From: Deltaproteobacteria bacterium ADurb.Bin151 | Lineage (GTDB): Bacteria; Desulfobacterota; Syntrophia; Syntrophales; Smithellaceae | Reading direction: 5' to 3' | Assembly (NCBI GenBank): GCA_002070455.1 | Contig: MWDG01000018.1 | Coordinates: 1 to 40,535, forward strand | DNA length: 40,535 bases | Part shown: one piece after another, positions 25,323 to 34,012 of the stretch | Position numbering within the stretch: position 1 is the stretch's first letter | How the letters are laid out: every line of letters starts with the position of its first letter | Made by a program: the position numbers and the translations under genes | The notes under the pieces: model-generated | Seen by the model: only the letters and a program-made list of their open reading frames with translations | What the model was told of the DNA's origin: nothing | The model's database searches: none

Positions 25323-25781
25323 ATGAGGCGTTCAGAGAAAAAAATAAAAGATCCAGGCGAAATTGAGGCTATTTTACTGGCCGCGCCGGTTTGCCGGATT
25401 GCAATGGCCAACGGTGATGCTCCCTATGTTATCCCCGTCAATTTTGCCGTAAGCTCCGGTTTCCTTTATTTTCACTGTGCCGCCACAGGCAAAAAAATTG
25501 ACATGATGCGCCGGAACTGTAATGTGTGTTTTGAAGCAGATATCCCCGGTGATCTGGTTCGGGGCGGGTCGGCCTGTTCGTGGAGTATGAAATACAAAAG
25601 CATCATTGGTTTTGGCCGGGCTTTTTTTATTGAGCAGGCGGCTGAAAAAATGCGGGCACTGGACATCCTGATGAAGAAATATGCCGGCAATGATAATTTC
25701 TCTTATGACGATGAATGGCTGGACAAAGTTTGTGTGATTGGTGTAAAAATAGATAAAATATCCGGAAAGAGATCTGATTAG
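25323..25781 (+). CDS. FMN-binding pyridoxamine-phosphate-oxidase-like protein (NimA-like)
   Basis: This 152-residue split-barrel flavin-binding protein resembles the NimA/PNPOx-like group. It has VCRIAMANGDAPYVIPVNFA, FHCAATGKKIDMMRRN and the CSWSMKYKSIIGFGRA segment, in which the family's conserved fold and flavin-contact residues lie. Members reduce nitroimidazoles or bind FMN or F420; the natural substrate here is unknown. It is divergent from murI with a 163-base spacer. Ribosome binding signals are weak. It may be co-transcribed with the next gene, 53 bases away. Confidence 0.85.
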   Translation: MRRSEKKIKDPGEIEAILLAAPVCRIAMANGDAPYVIPVNFAVSSGFLYFHCAATGKKIDMMRRNCNVCFEADIPGDLVRGGSACSWSMKYKSIIGFGRAFFIEQAAEKMRALDILMKKYAGNDNFSYDDEWLDKVCVIGVKIDKISGKRSD

Positions 25782-25834
25782 GTGACAGGATCATATCATT
25801 ATTTTCATAGCATCTGCCATGAAGGAGGAGAGCC

Positions 25835-26236
25835 ATGCAAAATAAAATTGTTATACGCTATGTAGATAAACGCATAGAGAAAGGCATTACCACCGATTTT
25901 GCACCCAATAAAGAGAATTTTCATGTGACGCCTGTCGGATTCAAGCCCGGAGACAAACCTCTGGAGGTACGGATTAAAGATTTAAAGGCTGTTTTTTTTG
26001 TAAAGGATTTTAGCGGCAATCCCGATTATCAGGACAAAAAAGACTTCGAAGCAGGTAAATCTGTTGTCGGCCGCAAAATCAGGGTGCTTTTCAAAGACGG
26101 CGAAGAGCTGGTTGGCACCACGATGGGCTATCAGCCGGACCGGCCGGGATTTTTTGTCGTTCCGGTGGATGCAAAATCAAATATCGAAAGATGTTTTGTG
26201 GTGACCCGGGCGACCAGTGAAGTAAAGTTAATGTGA
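25835..26236 (+). CDS. DUF6982-like protein
   Basis: This 133-residue protein resembles DUF6982 proteins of Deltaproteobacteria and relatives. It has two beta-rich parts with KDGEELVGTTMGYQPDRPGF (about 88-107) and a conserved LKAVFFVKDFSGNPDY stretch (about 49-64). Some family members occur fused to or near PilZ-type domains, but here it stands alone. No membrane segment or catalytic motif is seen. GGAGGAG precedes the ATG, suggesting good translation. Confidence 0.7.
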   Translation: MQNKIVIRYVDKRIEKGITTDFAPNKENFHVTPVGFKPGDKPLEVRIKDLKAVFFVKDFSGNPDYQDKKDFEAGKSVVGRKIRVLFKDGEELVGTTMGYQPDRPGFFVVPVDAKSNIERCFVVTRATSEVKLM

Positions 26237-26434
26237 CGGTTGATGACAGAAGGAAATTTCGACAGGGTGTCCGAGCTGCCGAACCGTTCTTAGTTTCTTG
26301 CCCCGTATGTCCTTTGATGGATTGGATGCGAGAGTCACTGCCGTATTCAGATGATTTTTGATTTCTTTTCATTCTTTCTTATCAGGTTTTCCCAACTTCT
26401 TTGCAACTCTGTATGCGATTCACATCAAATTTTC

Positions 26435-26461
26435 TTGACACACTCCCGATGATTCTATAAA
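26435..26461 (+). promoter_or_regulatory. Candidate promoter of the liv-fadD operon
   Basis: A perfect TTGACA (26435-26440) is followed by TATAAA (26456-26461) after 15 bases, or by TAAAGT (26458-26463) at the optimal 17. It lies about 75 bases before livM in the only sizeable gap upstream of the operon. The rest of the 298-base gap (26237-26534) shows no gene. Confidence 0.4.
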
Positions 26462-26534
26462 GTGACCGAAAGCGAAAGCAAAAGTGGAAGCAGATGTAAT
26501 CCCTCCGGCATATCAGTAGTAGCGTGGTGATCCT

Positions 26535-27605
26535 ATGGACATGAAGCGCGATTACTATGAAGACATCGAGCTTTTCAAAAGCAGTACGGTTCTCGTATGG
26601 ACCATCATCTTTCTGCTTTTCCTTTTTACCTTACCCCTTTATCTGCCTTCTTATAATATTTACCTGGTCAACATCATTCTGGTTAACGTTATTCTGGCGG
26701 TTGGCCTCAATATCCTTGTGGGCTATACCGGCCAGATTTCCCTGGGGCATGCCGGGTTTTTCGCCGTGGGCGCGTATGGCACTTCTCTGATTATGATGCA
26801 CCTGCATTTCCCCTTTCCCGCCGCCATTATCATTGCCGCGCTGATCGCGGCTTTCCTGGGCTTTATCATTGGTCTTCCTGCTCTTCGCCTTGAAGGGCCA
26901 TATCTTGCCATCGCTACTCTGGGCTTCGGCCTCACCATCATGCACATCATCGGCCGCTGGGAGATTTTCGGAGGCAGAATGGGAATTACAGCGCCACCCC
27001 TGGATTTGGGGATTCCGAATTCCTCCTTGAGTTTTGTCATTAAAGGGGATGTTCAAATCTACTATCTCATTTTAATTATGACGATCTTGCTCGTTATTGG
27101 AGCGCGCAATCTCATGAAAACACGCGTGGGAAGAGCGTTCATGTCCATTCGTGACGACGATATCGCCGCCGAAGTCATGGGTGTGAATCTGACCATCTTC
27201 AAAACCATGTCTTTTGCCGTGAGTGCTTTCTATGCCGGAATTGCCGGCGGTCTTTATGGTTTTGTTGTCAGCTTTTTCGACCCCTTCTCCTTTAATCTGA
27301 TTCTTTCCATCATCTTTCTTGTGATGGTGGTTGTCGGCGGTCTGGGGTCTGTTCTTGGTGCGATTATGGGAGCCGTCCTGATCACCTATCTTCAGTACGA
27401 CCTTTTAAAAAATGTGGAAAACCTGCCTTATCTCGGCGGGCTTTTGGTGGCCATATCCAAGCAGTGGTTTACCGTCATCGGGCTGGCCAATTTCGGCGGC
27501 ATTGCCTTGGGGCTCATCATGATTGCCATTGTGATTTTTGAGCCGCTGGGAATGTTCGGCATCTGGATCCGGATCAAGAAATATTGGAAGACCTGGCCGT
27601 TTTAA
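26535..27605 (+). CDS. livM: Branched-chain amino-acid-type ABC transporter permease LivM
   Basis: This 356-residue integral membrane permease shows the LivM signatures NILVGYTGQISLGHAGFFAVGAY near helix 2-3 and the coupling-loop region TRVGRAFMSIRDDDIAAEVMG, which contacts the ATPase. With LivH it forms the channel of a HAAT-family importer for branched-chain amino acids or other small organic acids. GGTGAT lies before the ATG. Here livM comes before livH, the reverse of the common order. Confidence 0.95.
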   Translation: MDMKRDYYEDIELFKSSTVLVWTIIFLLFLFTLPLYLPSYNIYLVNIILVNVILAVGLNILVGYTGQISLGHAGFFAVGAYGTSLIMMHLHFPFPAAIIIAALIAAFLGFIIGLPALRLEGPYLAIATLGFGLTIMHIIGRWEIFGGRMGITAPPLDLGIPNSSLSFVIKGDVQIYYLILIMTILLVIGARNLMKTRVGRAFMSIRDDDIAAEVMGVNLTIFKTMSFAVSAFYAGIAGGLYGFVVSFFDPFSFNLILSIIFLVMVVVGGLGSVLGAIMGAVLITYLQYDLLKNVENLPYLGGLLVAISKQWFTVIGLANFGGIALGLIMIAIVIFEPLGMFGIWIRIKKYWKTWPF

Positions 27606-27627
27606 AAGGCCAAAATGGAGTCTTTGC

Positions 27628-28500
27628 ATGTTTGAAATGCTGCTGATTGAAGGTCTGGCCATCGGGGCCTGTTACGGCCTGTTCGGTGTCGCCGTTGCCA
27701 TTATCTACAAAACGTCTGACGTGGTTAATTTTGCCCAGGGTGAAATGGGCATGATGTCTACATTTGTCGCTTACCATATCATGACAGCATATGGATGGCC
27801 TTTCTATATTGCTTTTCCCGCCACGCTTATCTTTGCCATTTTGCTCGGTATGGCTATCGAATTCTGCTTCCTGCGCCCGGCCAAGGAACCGACGGTTTTG
27901 GGTCTGCTTATTTTAACGCTGGGTGCGGAAATGCTTCTTATGGGACTGGCCGGTTGGAAATGGGGCGCAGAGCAAAAAGATTTTCCGTTTCTTCTTTCCG
28001 TTCACAAAACCGTTGAAATATTTCCCGGCTTTGCATTGAACGAATGGACAATCGGGGTCTTTGTACTGACTACAGTTGTCATGGTTCTGCTTTTCCTGTT
28101 TTTCCGCTATTCCAAACTGGGGATTGCCATGCGGGCAACCCAGCAAAATGAAAATGCCGCCAAGATCATGGGGATCAAGGTTGAAAGAGTTTTTTCCATT
28201 ACGTGGGGAATGAGTTCGTTAATTGGCGCGTTGGCGGCCATGTTTTTTGCAGCCCGTTCCGTGCTGGATCCTAATTTCATGATGGAACCTTTTATGCGCG
28301 CCTTCGCGGCAGCCGTGTTGGGGGGACTTACCAGCATTCCGGGTGTTGTCATCGGCGGACTGATCCTGGGCATCATTGAAAACTTCTTCGGTTATGCCTG
28401 GCCGGAATGGAAACCGATTGTGGCCTTTGTTGTCATTATTCTGATCATTACCGTCAGGCCCAGTGGATTGTTCAGTAAACATTACGTGAAAAAAGTTTAG
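27628..28500 (+). CDS. livH: Branched-chain amino-acid-type ABC transporter permease LivH
   Basis: This 290-residue permease has the family features KTSDVVNFAQGEMGMM near the N-terminus and the ATPase-coupling loop LGIAMRATQQNENAAKIMGI. I chose the ATG at 27628 because GGAG lies 9 bases upstream and the protein then starts at the first hydrophobic segment; the frame is open into livM, but that extension is charged and unconserved. It lies 22 bases after livM. Confidence 0.95.
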   Translation: MFEMLLIEGLAIGACYGLFGVAVAIIYKTSDVVNFAQGEMGMMSTFVAYHIMTAYGWPFYIAFPATLIFAILLGMAIEFCFLRPAKEPTVLGLLILTLGAEMLLMGLAGWKWGAEQKDFPFLLSVHKTVEIFPGFALNEWTIGVFVLTTVVMVLLFLFFRYSKLGIAMRATQQNENAAKIMGIKVERVFSITWGMSSLIGALAAMFFAARSVLDPNFMMEPFMRAFAAAVLGGLTSIPGVVIGGLILGIIENFFGYAWPEWKPIVAFVVIILIITVRPSGLFSKHYVKKV

Positions 28501-28511
28501 GATTGATCATT

Positions 28512-28531
28512 GCTGTCCGTATCCGGACAGC
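28512..28531 (+). promoter_or_regulatory. Intercistronic hairpin after livH
   Basis: GCTGTCCG (28512-28519) pairs perfectly with CGGACAGC (28524-28531) around a TATC tetraloop. No T-run follows, so it is more likely an RNA-stability or processing element within the operon than a terminator. Confidence 0.5.
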
Positions 28532-28558
28532 CGTCGTGATTCAATACGGAGTCTTTTC

Positions 28559-29008
28559 ATGAGCGGGAAGAAAATCATCATAGGCCTTTTGATCGCTGTT
28601 GTGACATTGGCAGCAGGTGTCCTGGCCCTGGATGTTCCCGGCAAACTGGAAATGCTGATGGAGAAGAGCGCAGTCGAACAGGCCGCCGGCAATTATTTGA
28701 AGGCCGAAAAGGAAGGCAATCTGAATCAGGTTTATGCTCTTCTGGCTCCATCTTCCGCATACAGGAAAACGCATTCCTACGATCAGTTTCTGCAGGATAT
28801 GGCCAGCCATGCCCCCGTAAAAGTCAACACCTACCGGATTGTGAATGTTCATCGGTTGCGGGACAACGATATGAAGAAAGACTATCCCGATGTAGAAAAG
28901 TTTGTTCAGGTCGAAGTGGACGTTACGTTTAAGCACTCGGGAGAGAATACTGTCTTTAACTACAGTTTCACTTTTCTGAAAGAAAAGGGGAACTGGTACA
29001 AGGGATAG
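28559..29008 (+). CDS. Small exported or membrane-anchored protein within the liv operon
   Basis: This 149-residue protein has an N-terminal hydrophobic segment (about 5-24), a helical stretch (about 35-55) and a beta-rich C-terminal half with an NTF2-like feel (ending VFNYSFTFLKEKGNWYKG). I cannot name a family. GGAG precedes the ATG. Its position between livH and livK and its probable periplasmic location suggest a role linked to transport, perhaps a partner of the binding protein, but nothing in the sequence proves it. Confidence 0.65.
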   Translation: MSGKKIIIGLLIAVVTLAAGVLALDVPGKLEMLMEKSAVEQAAGNYLKAEKEGNLNQVYALLAPSSAYRKTHSYDQFLQDMASHAPVKVNTYRIVNVHRLRDNDMKKDYPDVEKFVQVEVDVTFKHSGENTVFNYSFTFLKEKGNWYKG

Positions 29009-29072
29009 AATGAAAAAGATCATTGGGGAAGGGCACAGTCAATCATTTACCGTGTGAACAAAAGGAGGGGTT

Positions 29073-30263
29073 ATGAAAAAAGTTCTTGTTGCAGTTATGA
29101 TTTTATGCGCGGCCTTTTTGATTCCAATGGCCGCCGGAGCGGCCAAACCGGGGTTTGATGACAAGGAAATCCGGATTGCCCAGTGGGGGCCCCAGACAGG
29201 TCCTGCCGCGCCGTGGGGATCGGTCGCCCGGGGCAGTGATATTCTCTTCAAGATTATCAATGACGAAGGCGGCATCCATGGACGCAAAATTAAATACTTT
29301 ATTCGCGATGATCAGTATAATCCGGCGCAGACCAAGGCCGTTGTCAAGGAACTGGTAGAGCGTGAGGGAGTTTTTGCCTTTGTCGGAGGCGTCAGCGCGG
29401 CGGCCGGCATGGCGGTTAAAGGTTACCTGGCAGAAAACAAGGTCATCTGGGTTGGTCCCGCAACGGCCATTAATGAGTACGTTTTCCCGGTGCAGCCCTA
29501 TCTTTTCGGGATCTATCCCCTTTATGAAGATGAAGCAAGTATCTTGACGAAATATGCAGTGGAGAAGCTCAAAGCGAAAAAAATCGCGTTCTTTTATCAG
29601 AATGATGCTTACGGCAAAAGCGGCTTGGAAGGCTGCAAGGCCAGGATGGCCAAACTCAAGATGAAACTTGTGGAAGAGAGTTCGGTAGAACCCGGTGAAA
29701 AAGATCTTTCCTCCCAGATGCTGCGACTGAAAAAATCCGGTGCTGATGTGGTCATCATGTGGGTCAATCCGACTTCGGCTACGATTGCATTGAAAACAGC
29801 GTCCACAATCGGATTTAAACCGCAGTGGATTTCTTCCAACACCCTGTCTGACTATCCGCTGATGAACAAAATAACCGGCGGCCTGTGGGAAGGCGTTATC
29901 ACCGGCGCGTTTGCCCTCGCTCCCGATTCCGACACGCCGCTTCTGAAAAAATACCGGGAGGCCGCGAAAAAATATGCTCCGGAAGAACGCTGGGGTACCT
30001 TCTACATGGCGGGTATCCTCTTTGCCGAACCTCTGATCGAAGCCCTCAAAAAGGCCGGTCCAAAACTCAGCACGGAAGCGGTCTTAAAACAGCTCAACTC
30101 GATGAAAAAGTTTCAGGGTATCGGTCCTCCGGTTACCTGGAGCCCTGATGTCCATCAGGGTTCGGACTCCATCATGATTCAGAAGTGTGGTCCCAATTCC
30201 ACGTATATCACGCTTCAGGACTGGACCACCAACGAATTGGCAACCTGGAAAAAGAAGAAATAA
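29073..30263 (+). CDS. livK: ABC transporter substrate-binding protein, LivK type
   Basis: This 396-residue periplasmic binding protein of the type I (leucine/amide) fold has a signal peptide (about 1-23, cut after AGA) and the family patterns IRIAQWGPQTGPAAPWG, INDEGGIHGRKIKYFIRDDQYNP and FVGGVSAAAGMAV. No lipobox is seen. The bound ligand cannot be read; branched-chain amino acids, aromatic acids and amides are all known for this family. AAAGGAGGGG gives a strong ribosome binding site, fitting the need for excess binding protein. Confidence 0.94.
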   Translation: MKKVLVAVMILCAAFLIPMAAGAAKPGFDDKEIRIAQWGPQTGPAAPWGSVARGSDILFKIINDEGGIHGRKIKYFIRDDQYNPAQTKAVVKELVEREGVFAFVGGVSAAAGMAVKGYLAENKVIWVGPATAINEYVFPVQPYLFGIYPLYEDEASILTKYAVEKLKAKKIAFFYQNDAYGKSGLEGCKARMAKLKMKLVEESSVEPGEKDLSSQMLRLKKSGADVVIMWVNPTSATIALKTASTIGFKPQWISSNTLSDYPLMNKITGGLWEGVITGAFALAPDSDTPLLKKYREAAKKYAPEERWGTFYMAGILFAEPLIEALKKAGPKLSTEAVLKQLNSMKKFQGIGPPVTWSPDVHQGSDSIMIQKCGPNSTYITLQDWTTNELATWKKKK

Positions 30264-30274
30264 TTGCAAAACAT

Positions 30275-30302
30275 GGGAAGCGGGGTCTTTGCCCTGCTTC
30301 CC
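30275..30302 (+). promoter_or_regulatory. Intercistronic hairpin after livK
   Basis: GGGAAGCGGGG (30275-30285) pairs over 11 positions, with one G-U, with CCCTGCTTCCC (30292-30302); the loop is TCTTTG. An A-rich run follows rather than T, so full termination is unlikely. A stem right after a binding-protein gene typically protects its mRNA from 3' exonucleases and so raises its share over the downstream ATPase genes. Confidence 0.65.
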
Positions 30303-30345
30303 AATACAAAAAAACGGGTTTTTGCGGTCACGGGTTAAAAGGCTT

Positions 30346-31119
30346 ATGGCTCATTTTAAAGTGGAACACCTAAGCATCGCTTTCGGTGGCATCAGAGCAG
30401 TCAATGATGTCAGTTTTGAAATCGAGCACAATAAAATATTTTCGATTATCGGACCCAACGGAAGCGGAAAGACAACGATCTTCAATATGATCAGTGGCAT
30501 TTACAAGCCCAATGAAGGCGAGGTGGTCCTGGAAAATGAAAATCTTGTCGGCCTGCGTCCAGATACCATTGCCCGTAAAGGTGTGGCGCGAACCTTCCAG
30601 AACATCCAGCTTTTCGGCAATGCCACCGTTATGGACAACCTTATGCTGGGTCGACATATCCACATGAAAACGGGGATTGTAAGCGGTGCCTGCATGTGGG
30701 GTAAGCGCTCACGGGCTGCACGCGAAGAGATCAGGCATCGGGAGGTCATCGAACACATTATTGATTTTCTTGATCTCCAGTCTCTGCGCGACCAGTTTGT
30801 CTCCAATCTGCCCTACGGGAAACGTAAACTGGTGGAATTGGGCCGGGCGCTGGCCCTAGAACCCAAAGTGCTGCTGCTGGACGAACCGTCTGCCGGCATG
30901 AACACGGAAGAAAAAGACGATCTGCGCATCTGGATCAAGGACATTCAGGAAGACTATAAAGTGACCATTCTCCTCATCGAACATGACATGAACATGGTGA
31001 TGGGTATTTCAGACAGAATCCTGGCCATCAACCAGGGAGTGAAAATTATCGAGGGAACACCGCAGGAAGTTCAGAAGCATCCGGACGTGGTTGCTGCCTA
31101 CCTGGGGGAGGAAGACTGA
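30346..31119 (+). CDS. livG: ABC transporter ATPase LivG
   Basis: This 257-residue ATPase has Walker A GPNGSGKTT, a Q-loop region ending in ARTFQNIQLF, Walker B VLLLDEPSAG and the H-loop EHDMNMVMG. The signature motif is degenerate (LPYGKRK in place of LSGGQ), as is usual for LivG. The ATG at 30346 with AAGG 5 bases upstream starts directly at the conserved fold; the longer open frame begins inside livK. Its stop overlaps livF by one base (TGATG). Confidence 0.95.
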   Translation: MAHFKVEHLSIAFGGIRAVNDVSFEIEHNKIFSIIGPNGSGKTTIFNMISGIYKPNEGEVVLENENLVGLRPDTIARKGVARTFQNIQLFGNATVMDNLMLGRHIHMKTGIVSGACMWGKRSRAAREEIRHREVIEHIIDFLDLQSLRDQFVSNLPYGKRKLVELGRALALEPKVLLLDEPSAGMNTEEKDDLRIWIKDIQEDYKVTILLIEHDMNMVMGISDRILAINQGVKIIEGTPQEVQKHPDVVAAYLGEED

Positions 31120-31889
31120 TGCTGTCCGTAAAAAATATCGAAACCTGGTATGATCTGATCCGGGCGCTGCACGGCATCTCCTTTGAAATCAAGCAGGGAG
31201 ATATTGTGGCCCTTCTGGGCAGCAACGGTGCCGGGAAGACGACCACCCTCAAAACCATCATGCGTCTTCTGGAAGATGACCAGCCGGAAAAAGGCACCAT
31301 TGAATTCATGGGGAAAAGAATCGACCGCATGGACACGGAAGAAATTGTCCGCCTCGGCATCAGCTATGTGCCGGAGGGCCGCGAGGTATTTCCGGAACTC
31401 ACGGTGATGGAAAACATTCAGATGGGCGCTTACACGCGTAAAGACCGACAGGGTATTAAGGACGATATTGAAGGCATTCTCAAACAGTTCCCGATCTTAA
31501 GCGAGCGCAGAAATCAGCAGGCCGGGCATTTAAGCGGCGGGGAGCAGCAGATGCTGGCGATCGGACGGGCATTGATGAGCCGCCCCAAACTGCTGATGCT
31601 GGACGAACCTTCGCTGGGGCTTTCACCACTTTTGACCAAGGAGATTTTCGCGATTATTCAGAGGATCAATCAGGAGGGCGTAACCATTTTGCTTGTCGAG
31701 CAAAATGTCAATATGGCGCTTAAATATTCTCACTATGCATTTCTTATGGAGAATGGCCGCATTGTGCGGGCCGATAAGCCGGAAGTGCTGCGTGAAGACG
31801 ATGACGTAAAAGAATTTTACCTGGGGATTGCTACGGAAACATCGGCGAAGGGATACAAGCGCTATCGCAGAAAGGTCCGTTTCCGCTGA
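31119..31889 (+). CDS. livF: ABC transporter ATPase LivF
   Basis: This 256-residue ATPase has Walker A GSNGAGKTT, the full signature LSGGEQQ, Walker B LLMLDEPSLG and a VEQN H-loop region typical of LivF (glutamine-asparagine after the glutamate instead of histidine). It should pair with LivG under the LivH/LivM channel. The last 17 residues are very basic (KRYRRKVRFR), longer than usual. It overlaps livG by one base and lies 12 bases before the acyl-CoA synthetase gene. Confidence 0.95.
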   Translation: MLSVKNIETWYDLIRALHGISFEIKQGDIVALLGSNGAGKTTTLKTIMRLLEDDQPEKGTIEFMGKRIDRMDTEEIVRLGISYVPEGREVFPELTVMENIQMGAYTRKDRQGIKDDIEGILKQFPILSERRNQQAGHLSGGEQQMLAIGRALMSRPKLLMLDEPSLGLSPLLTKEIFAIIQRINQEGVTILLVEQNVNMALKYSHYAFLMENGRIVRADKPEVLREDDDVKEFYLGIATETSAKGYKRYRRKVRFR

Positions 31890-31901
31890 GGTGCTTACAG
31901 A

Positions 31902-33719
31902 ATGGATAAAGACAACGTTCAAACTCTGCCACAGAGCCTGAAGATATTAATGCAGACCCAGCCGGACCGGATTGCCATGCGCATGAAGGATTATGGTATC
32001 TGGCACGATATCACCTGGTCGCAGTACTATCAGAATGTGAAGAAGGTGGCCATGGGGCTGCATTCTCTCGGCGTCAAGCGCGGTGACCATGTGGCGATTG
32101 TCGGCGAAAACAAGCCCGAGTGGCTTTTCTCAGCCATGGGGGTGATGTCGCTGGGCGGCATCTTTGTCGGTGTTTATACCACGAACCCGGTAGCTGAATG
32201 CGAATATGTCGTCGGACATTCCGAATCCGTTGTTTTTTTCTGTGAGGACGAAGAACAGTTTGACAAAGCTCTGGCGTTTCGCGAGCGGACGCCGCATCTC
32301 AAAAAATGCGTGGTCTGGGACATGGAGGGACTCAGGCATTTCAAAGACCCGATGCTGACAAGCCTGGACGATTTGATGGCGCTTGGCGAGAAAACCGATC
32401 GGGAACATCCGGGCCTGTATGAGAAAATTGTAGAAGAAGGAAAAACTGAAGAAACCGCGTCTATCATTTATACTTCGGGCACCACCGGCCCGCCGAAAGG
32501 CGCGATGATTGCACACCGGAATTATTTATGGATTGCTCGTCAGACGGAAAAAATCACAAAGATGGAAACGAAGGATGAAACCATTTCCTTCCTGCCGCTT
32601 AATCATGTCTATGAACAGATCTTTGATATGATGATGCACATGCGGGCGGGCCATATCGTCAACTTCACGGAGAATACCGATACCGTCATGAATGATCTGC
32701 GTGATGTATCGCCCACTCTCTTTCATGCGGTTCCCCGCATCTGGGAAAAATACCATTCGGGGATCGTGCTCAAAATGGCCGATGCCACCTGGCTGAAGCG
32801 GAAGGTCTTCAACCTTTGTTTCAAGATTGGCTCCCGCTACAACACGTACAAATTAAGCAATAAGCCCATTCCCTGGTATTTATATCTGGGGTACCAGTTG
32901 GCTTATTTCAGCGTTTTCTGGAAACTCAAGGAGCGTCTGGGGTTTGACCGCGTTCGATTGGGATTTTCCGGCGCGGCGCCCATTTCGCATGAGATCCTGA
33001 AATTCTTCCAGAGCATTGGCATTCCGATCCGGGAAGGTTACGGGCTTACCGAGACAACGGGAATCACGCATATTTCCGACGCGGAAAATTTTAAACTGGG
33101 CACCGTGGGCAGGAGCCTGCCGGATGCCAAAGTAAAAATTGCCGAAGATGGGGAAATTCTGATTCAGCACGGCGGGATCTTTCAGGGCTACTTCAAGGAA
33201 TCCGAGGCTACGGCCGCGGCTTTGGAGGGCGGCTGGTTCCATACGGGCGATGTGGGAGAGGTGGATGAAGAAGGCTACCTGAAAATCACAGACCGCAAAA
33301 AAGATTTGATCATAACAGCGGGCGGCAAGAATATCGCGCCACAGTATATCGAAAACCTGCTCAAGTTTTCTCCATACATCACCGATGCCGTCGTCATCGG
33401 CGATCGGCGCAAATTTGTTTCGGCGCTGATTGTCATTGATGAGGAGAACGTTGTCAAATATGCACAGGATAATAAAGTGCAGTACACAACCTTTGCCAGC
33501 CTCACCCGCACAGAGGAGGTCATCAAGCTGATCTCCGATGAGGTGGAAAAAGTAAACAAGCAGATCGCCCGCGTGGAAAACATCCGTAAGTTCCGACTGC
33601 TGGATAAAAAGCTATACACAGAGGATGGCGAAGTTACACCGACAATGAAAGTCAAACGCAAATCCATCGCCGAACAGTACAAAAACATCATTGAGGAAAT
33701 GTATCAGTCCGGTGAGTAG
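31902..33719 (+). CDS. AMP-dependent long-chain acyl-CoA synthetase (FadD-like)
   Basis: This 605-residue adenylate-forming enzyme activates a carboxylic acid to its CoA ester with ATP. Motifs are the phosphate loop YTSGTTGPPKG (190-200), GYGLTETTG in the A5 region, HTGDVG in A7, and TDRKKD-L with the later catalytic-lysine region TPTMKVKRK in A8-A10. Length and LNHVYEQ place it among long-chain (FadD/FACL-like) enzymes. The chain length is uncertain. GAGGTG precedes the ATG. Its position at the end of the liv operon suggests that the imported compound, or a product of it, is activated here. Confidence 0.93.
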   Translation: MDKDNVQTLPQSLKILMQTQPDRIAMRMKDYGIWHDITWSQYYQNVKKVAMGLHSLGVKRGDHVAIVGENKPEWLFSAMGVMSLGGIFVGVYTTNPVAECEYVVGHSESVVFFCEDEEQFDKALAFRERTPHLKKCVVWDMEGLRHFKDPMLTSLDDLMALGEKTDREHPGLYEKIVEEGKTEETASIIYTSGTTGPPKGAMIAHRNYLWIARQTEKITKMETKDETISFLPLNHVYEQIFDMMMHMRAGHIVNFTENTDTVMNDLRDVSPTLFHAVPRIWEKYHSGIVLKMADATWLKRKVFNLCFKIGSRYNTYKLSNKPIPWYLYLGYQLAYFSVFWKLKERLGFDRVRLGFSGAAPISHEILKFFQSIGIPIREGYGLTETTGITHISDAENFKLGTVGRSLPDAKVKIAEDGEILIQHGGIFQGYFKESEATAAALEGGWFHTGDVGEVDEEGYLKITDRKKDLIITAGGKNIAPQYIENLLKFSPYITDAVVIGDRRKFVSALIVIDEENVVKYAQDNKVQYTTFASLTRTEEVIKLISDEVEKVNKQIARVENIRKFRLLDKKLYTEDGEVTPTMKVKRKSIAEQYKNIIEEMYQSGE

Positions 33720-33828
33720 CCTCACTCATTCAATCCGTGTTATTAATAGTTCAATAATAGTAACGACATTTGATCTGATTACAGTATTATCGTCACCCCG
33801 GCGAAGGAGTTCAGTTCAATAAGTCTGG

Positions 33829-33848
33829 ATTCCCGCTTTGGCGGGAAT
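33829..33848. repeat. REP-like palindrome
   Basis: ATTCCCGC-TTTG-GCGGGAAT forms an 8-bp stem with a tetraloop, flanked by CTGG and GAC. Near-identical CTGGATTCCCGC...GCGGGAATGAC palindromes are common dispersed repeats in many bacterial genomes. A degenerate half, GTCACCCCGGCGAAGG, lies just upstream at about 33792. There is no T-run. It is in the 293-base gap after the acyl-CoA synthetase gene. Confidence 0.65.
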
Positions 33849-33905
33849 GACTTGTGTTGATACTATATTGAGACCATTCATAACCGATGTTTGTTTTTAT
33901 CGAAT

Positions 33906-33931
33906 CCGTCTGTCCGGTCCGTCTGTCCGGT
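33906..33931. repeat. Two tandem 13-bp direct repeats
   Basis: CCGTCTGTCCGGT occurs twice back to back (33906-33918 and 33919-33931). The last T is also the first base of a TTGACA box, so the duplication directly abuts the putative promoter of the 34013 gene and could be an operator or a replication-slippage product. Confidence 0.55.
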
Positions 33932-33959
33932 TGACAAACCGGTCCATCAATTGTATGAA
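33931..33959 (+). promoter_or_regulatory. Candidate promoter of the small membrane protein gene
   Basis: TTGACA (33931-33936) and TATGAA (33954-33959) are separated by exactly 17 bases, about 55 bases before the ATG at 34013. Confidence 0.5.
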
Positions 33960-34012
33960 ATTACCTGAAAAGTAATTGCGTTTGTGGAAAACAGCAGGGA
34001 ACTATCAAACAA

